From positions 1 to 33,154 of the forward strand of contig NZ_AOPZ01000132.1 in assembly GCF_000414115.1 (NCBI RefSeq): DNA of 33,154 nucleotides, in the 5' to 3' direction. The notes beneath the pieces were generated by a model. That model did not search any database, was not told where the DNA came from, and saw nothing but the letters and a program-made list of their open reading frames with translations. Position 1 is the first letter of the stretch; every line of letters begins with the position of its first letter. Position numbers and translations under genes: made by a program. Positions 33,126 through 33,154 of the stretch are shown in pieces. This DNA is from Streptomyces aurantiacus JA 4570. GTDB lineage: Bacteria; Actinomycetota; Actinomycetes; Streptomycetales; Streptomycetaceae.

Positions 33126-33142
33126 CCGCCGCTCCGCGGCGG
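33126..33142 (+). terminator. Hairpin after purU
   Basis: CCGCCG-CTCCG-CGGCGG forms a 6-bp GC stem with a 5-base loop, 33 bp after the purU stop. There is no T tract, as is usual for Streptomyces terminators. Confidence 0.45.
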
Positions 33143-33154
33143 ATCTCTCCCACC

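Overview
The window is high-GC Streptomyces-type chromosome: GC-rich third codon positions, GTG and TTG starts, a SARP regulator, rare TTA codons confined to regulatory and transport genes, and Streptomyces housekeeping genes at the right. It divides into a left core gene, an accessory biosynthetic island of about 21 kb, and a right block of core genes. No transposase, integrase, tRNA, rRNA or CRISPR array was seen.

Left edge (17-1829): a PAS-PAS-GAF sensory protein on the minus strand, then a gap of about 400 bp containing an AT-rich stretch. Island (1830 to about 22,620): a SARP activator with a TTA codon at codon 6; a TetR repressor divergent from a DrrAB-type ABC exporter; then on the plus strand a 3,5-epimerase, a broken 4-ketoreductase, a dTDP-glucose 4,6-dehydratase and a PLP aminotransferase. 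On the minus strand an operon carries a glycosyltransferase, glucose-1-phosphate thymidylyltransferase, a PNPOx-like flavoprotein, an NDP-hexose 2,3-dehydratase and a FdtA/Tyl1a-type ketoisomerase. A heme-less P450-like glycosyltransferase helper is transcribed alone on the plus strand. A second minus-strand operon, joined by 4-bp ATGA/GTGA overlaps, carries a sugar C-methyltransferase, an adenylation-thiolation-reductase (A-T-R) NRPS-like enzyme, a second glycosyltransferase and a TylM1/DesVI-type N,N-dimethyltransferase.

Together these genes make one or two dTDP-activated deoxyaminosugars and transfer them to an acceptor. The set resembles tylosin mycaminose genes (ketoisomerase, 3-aminotransferase, N,N-dimethyltransferase, GT plus helper) overlaid on a vancosamine-like branch (2,3-dehydratase, aminotransferase, 3-C-methyltransferase, 5-epimerase, 4-ketoreductase). 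No polyketide synthase is present. The only scaffold-building enzyme is the A-T-R protein, so the acceptor is either made elsewhere or is a small amino-acid-derived aldehyde or alcohol. Both minus-strand operons have matching arrays of heptamers at 11-bp period, typical of SARP operators, at the same distance from a -10 box. The plus-strand operon is probably governed by the TetR protein.

Right block (about 22,640-33,154): a probable structured RNA with its own promoter, an ABC permease and ATPase, a small bifunctional primase/polymerase-like protein, a helix-turn-helix regulator, a repeat-rich membrane protein split by a 23-bp tandem duplication, a lipoprotein amino-acid-binding protein, a small conserved actinobacterial protein, and purU. 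Two genes are frameshifted as given (the 4-ketoreductase and the membrane protein). In both, short repeats mark the lesion, so assembly or sequencing error must be separated from real mutation.
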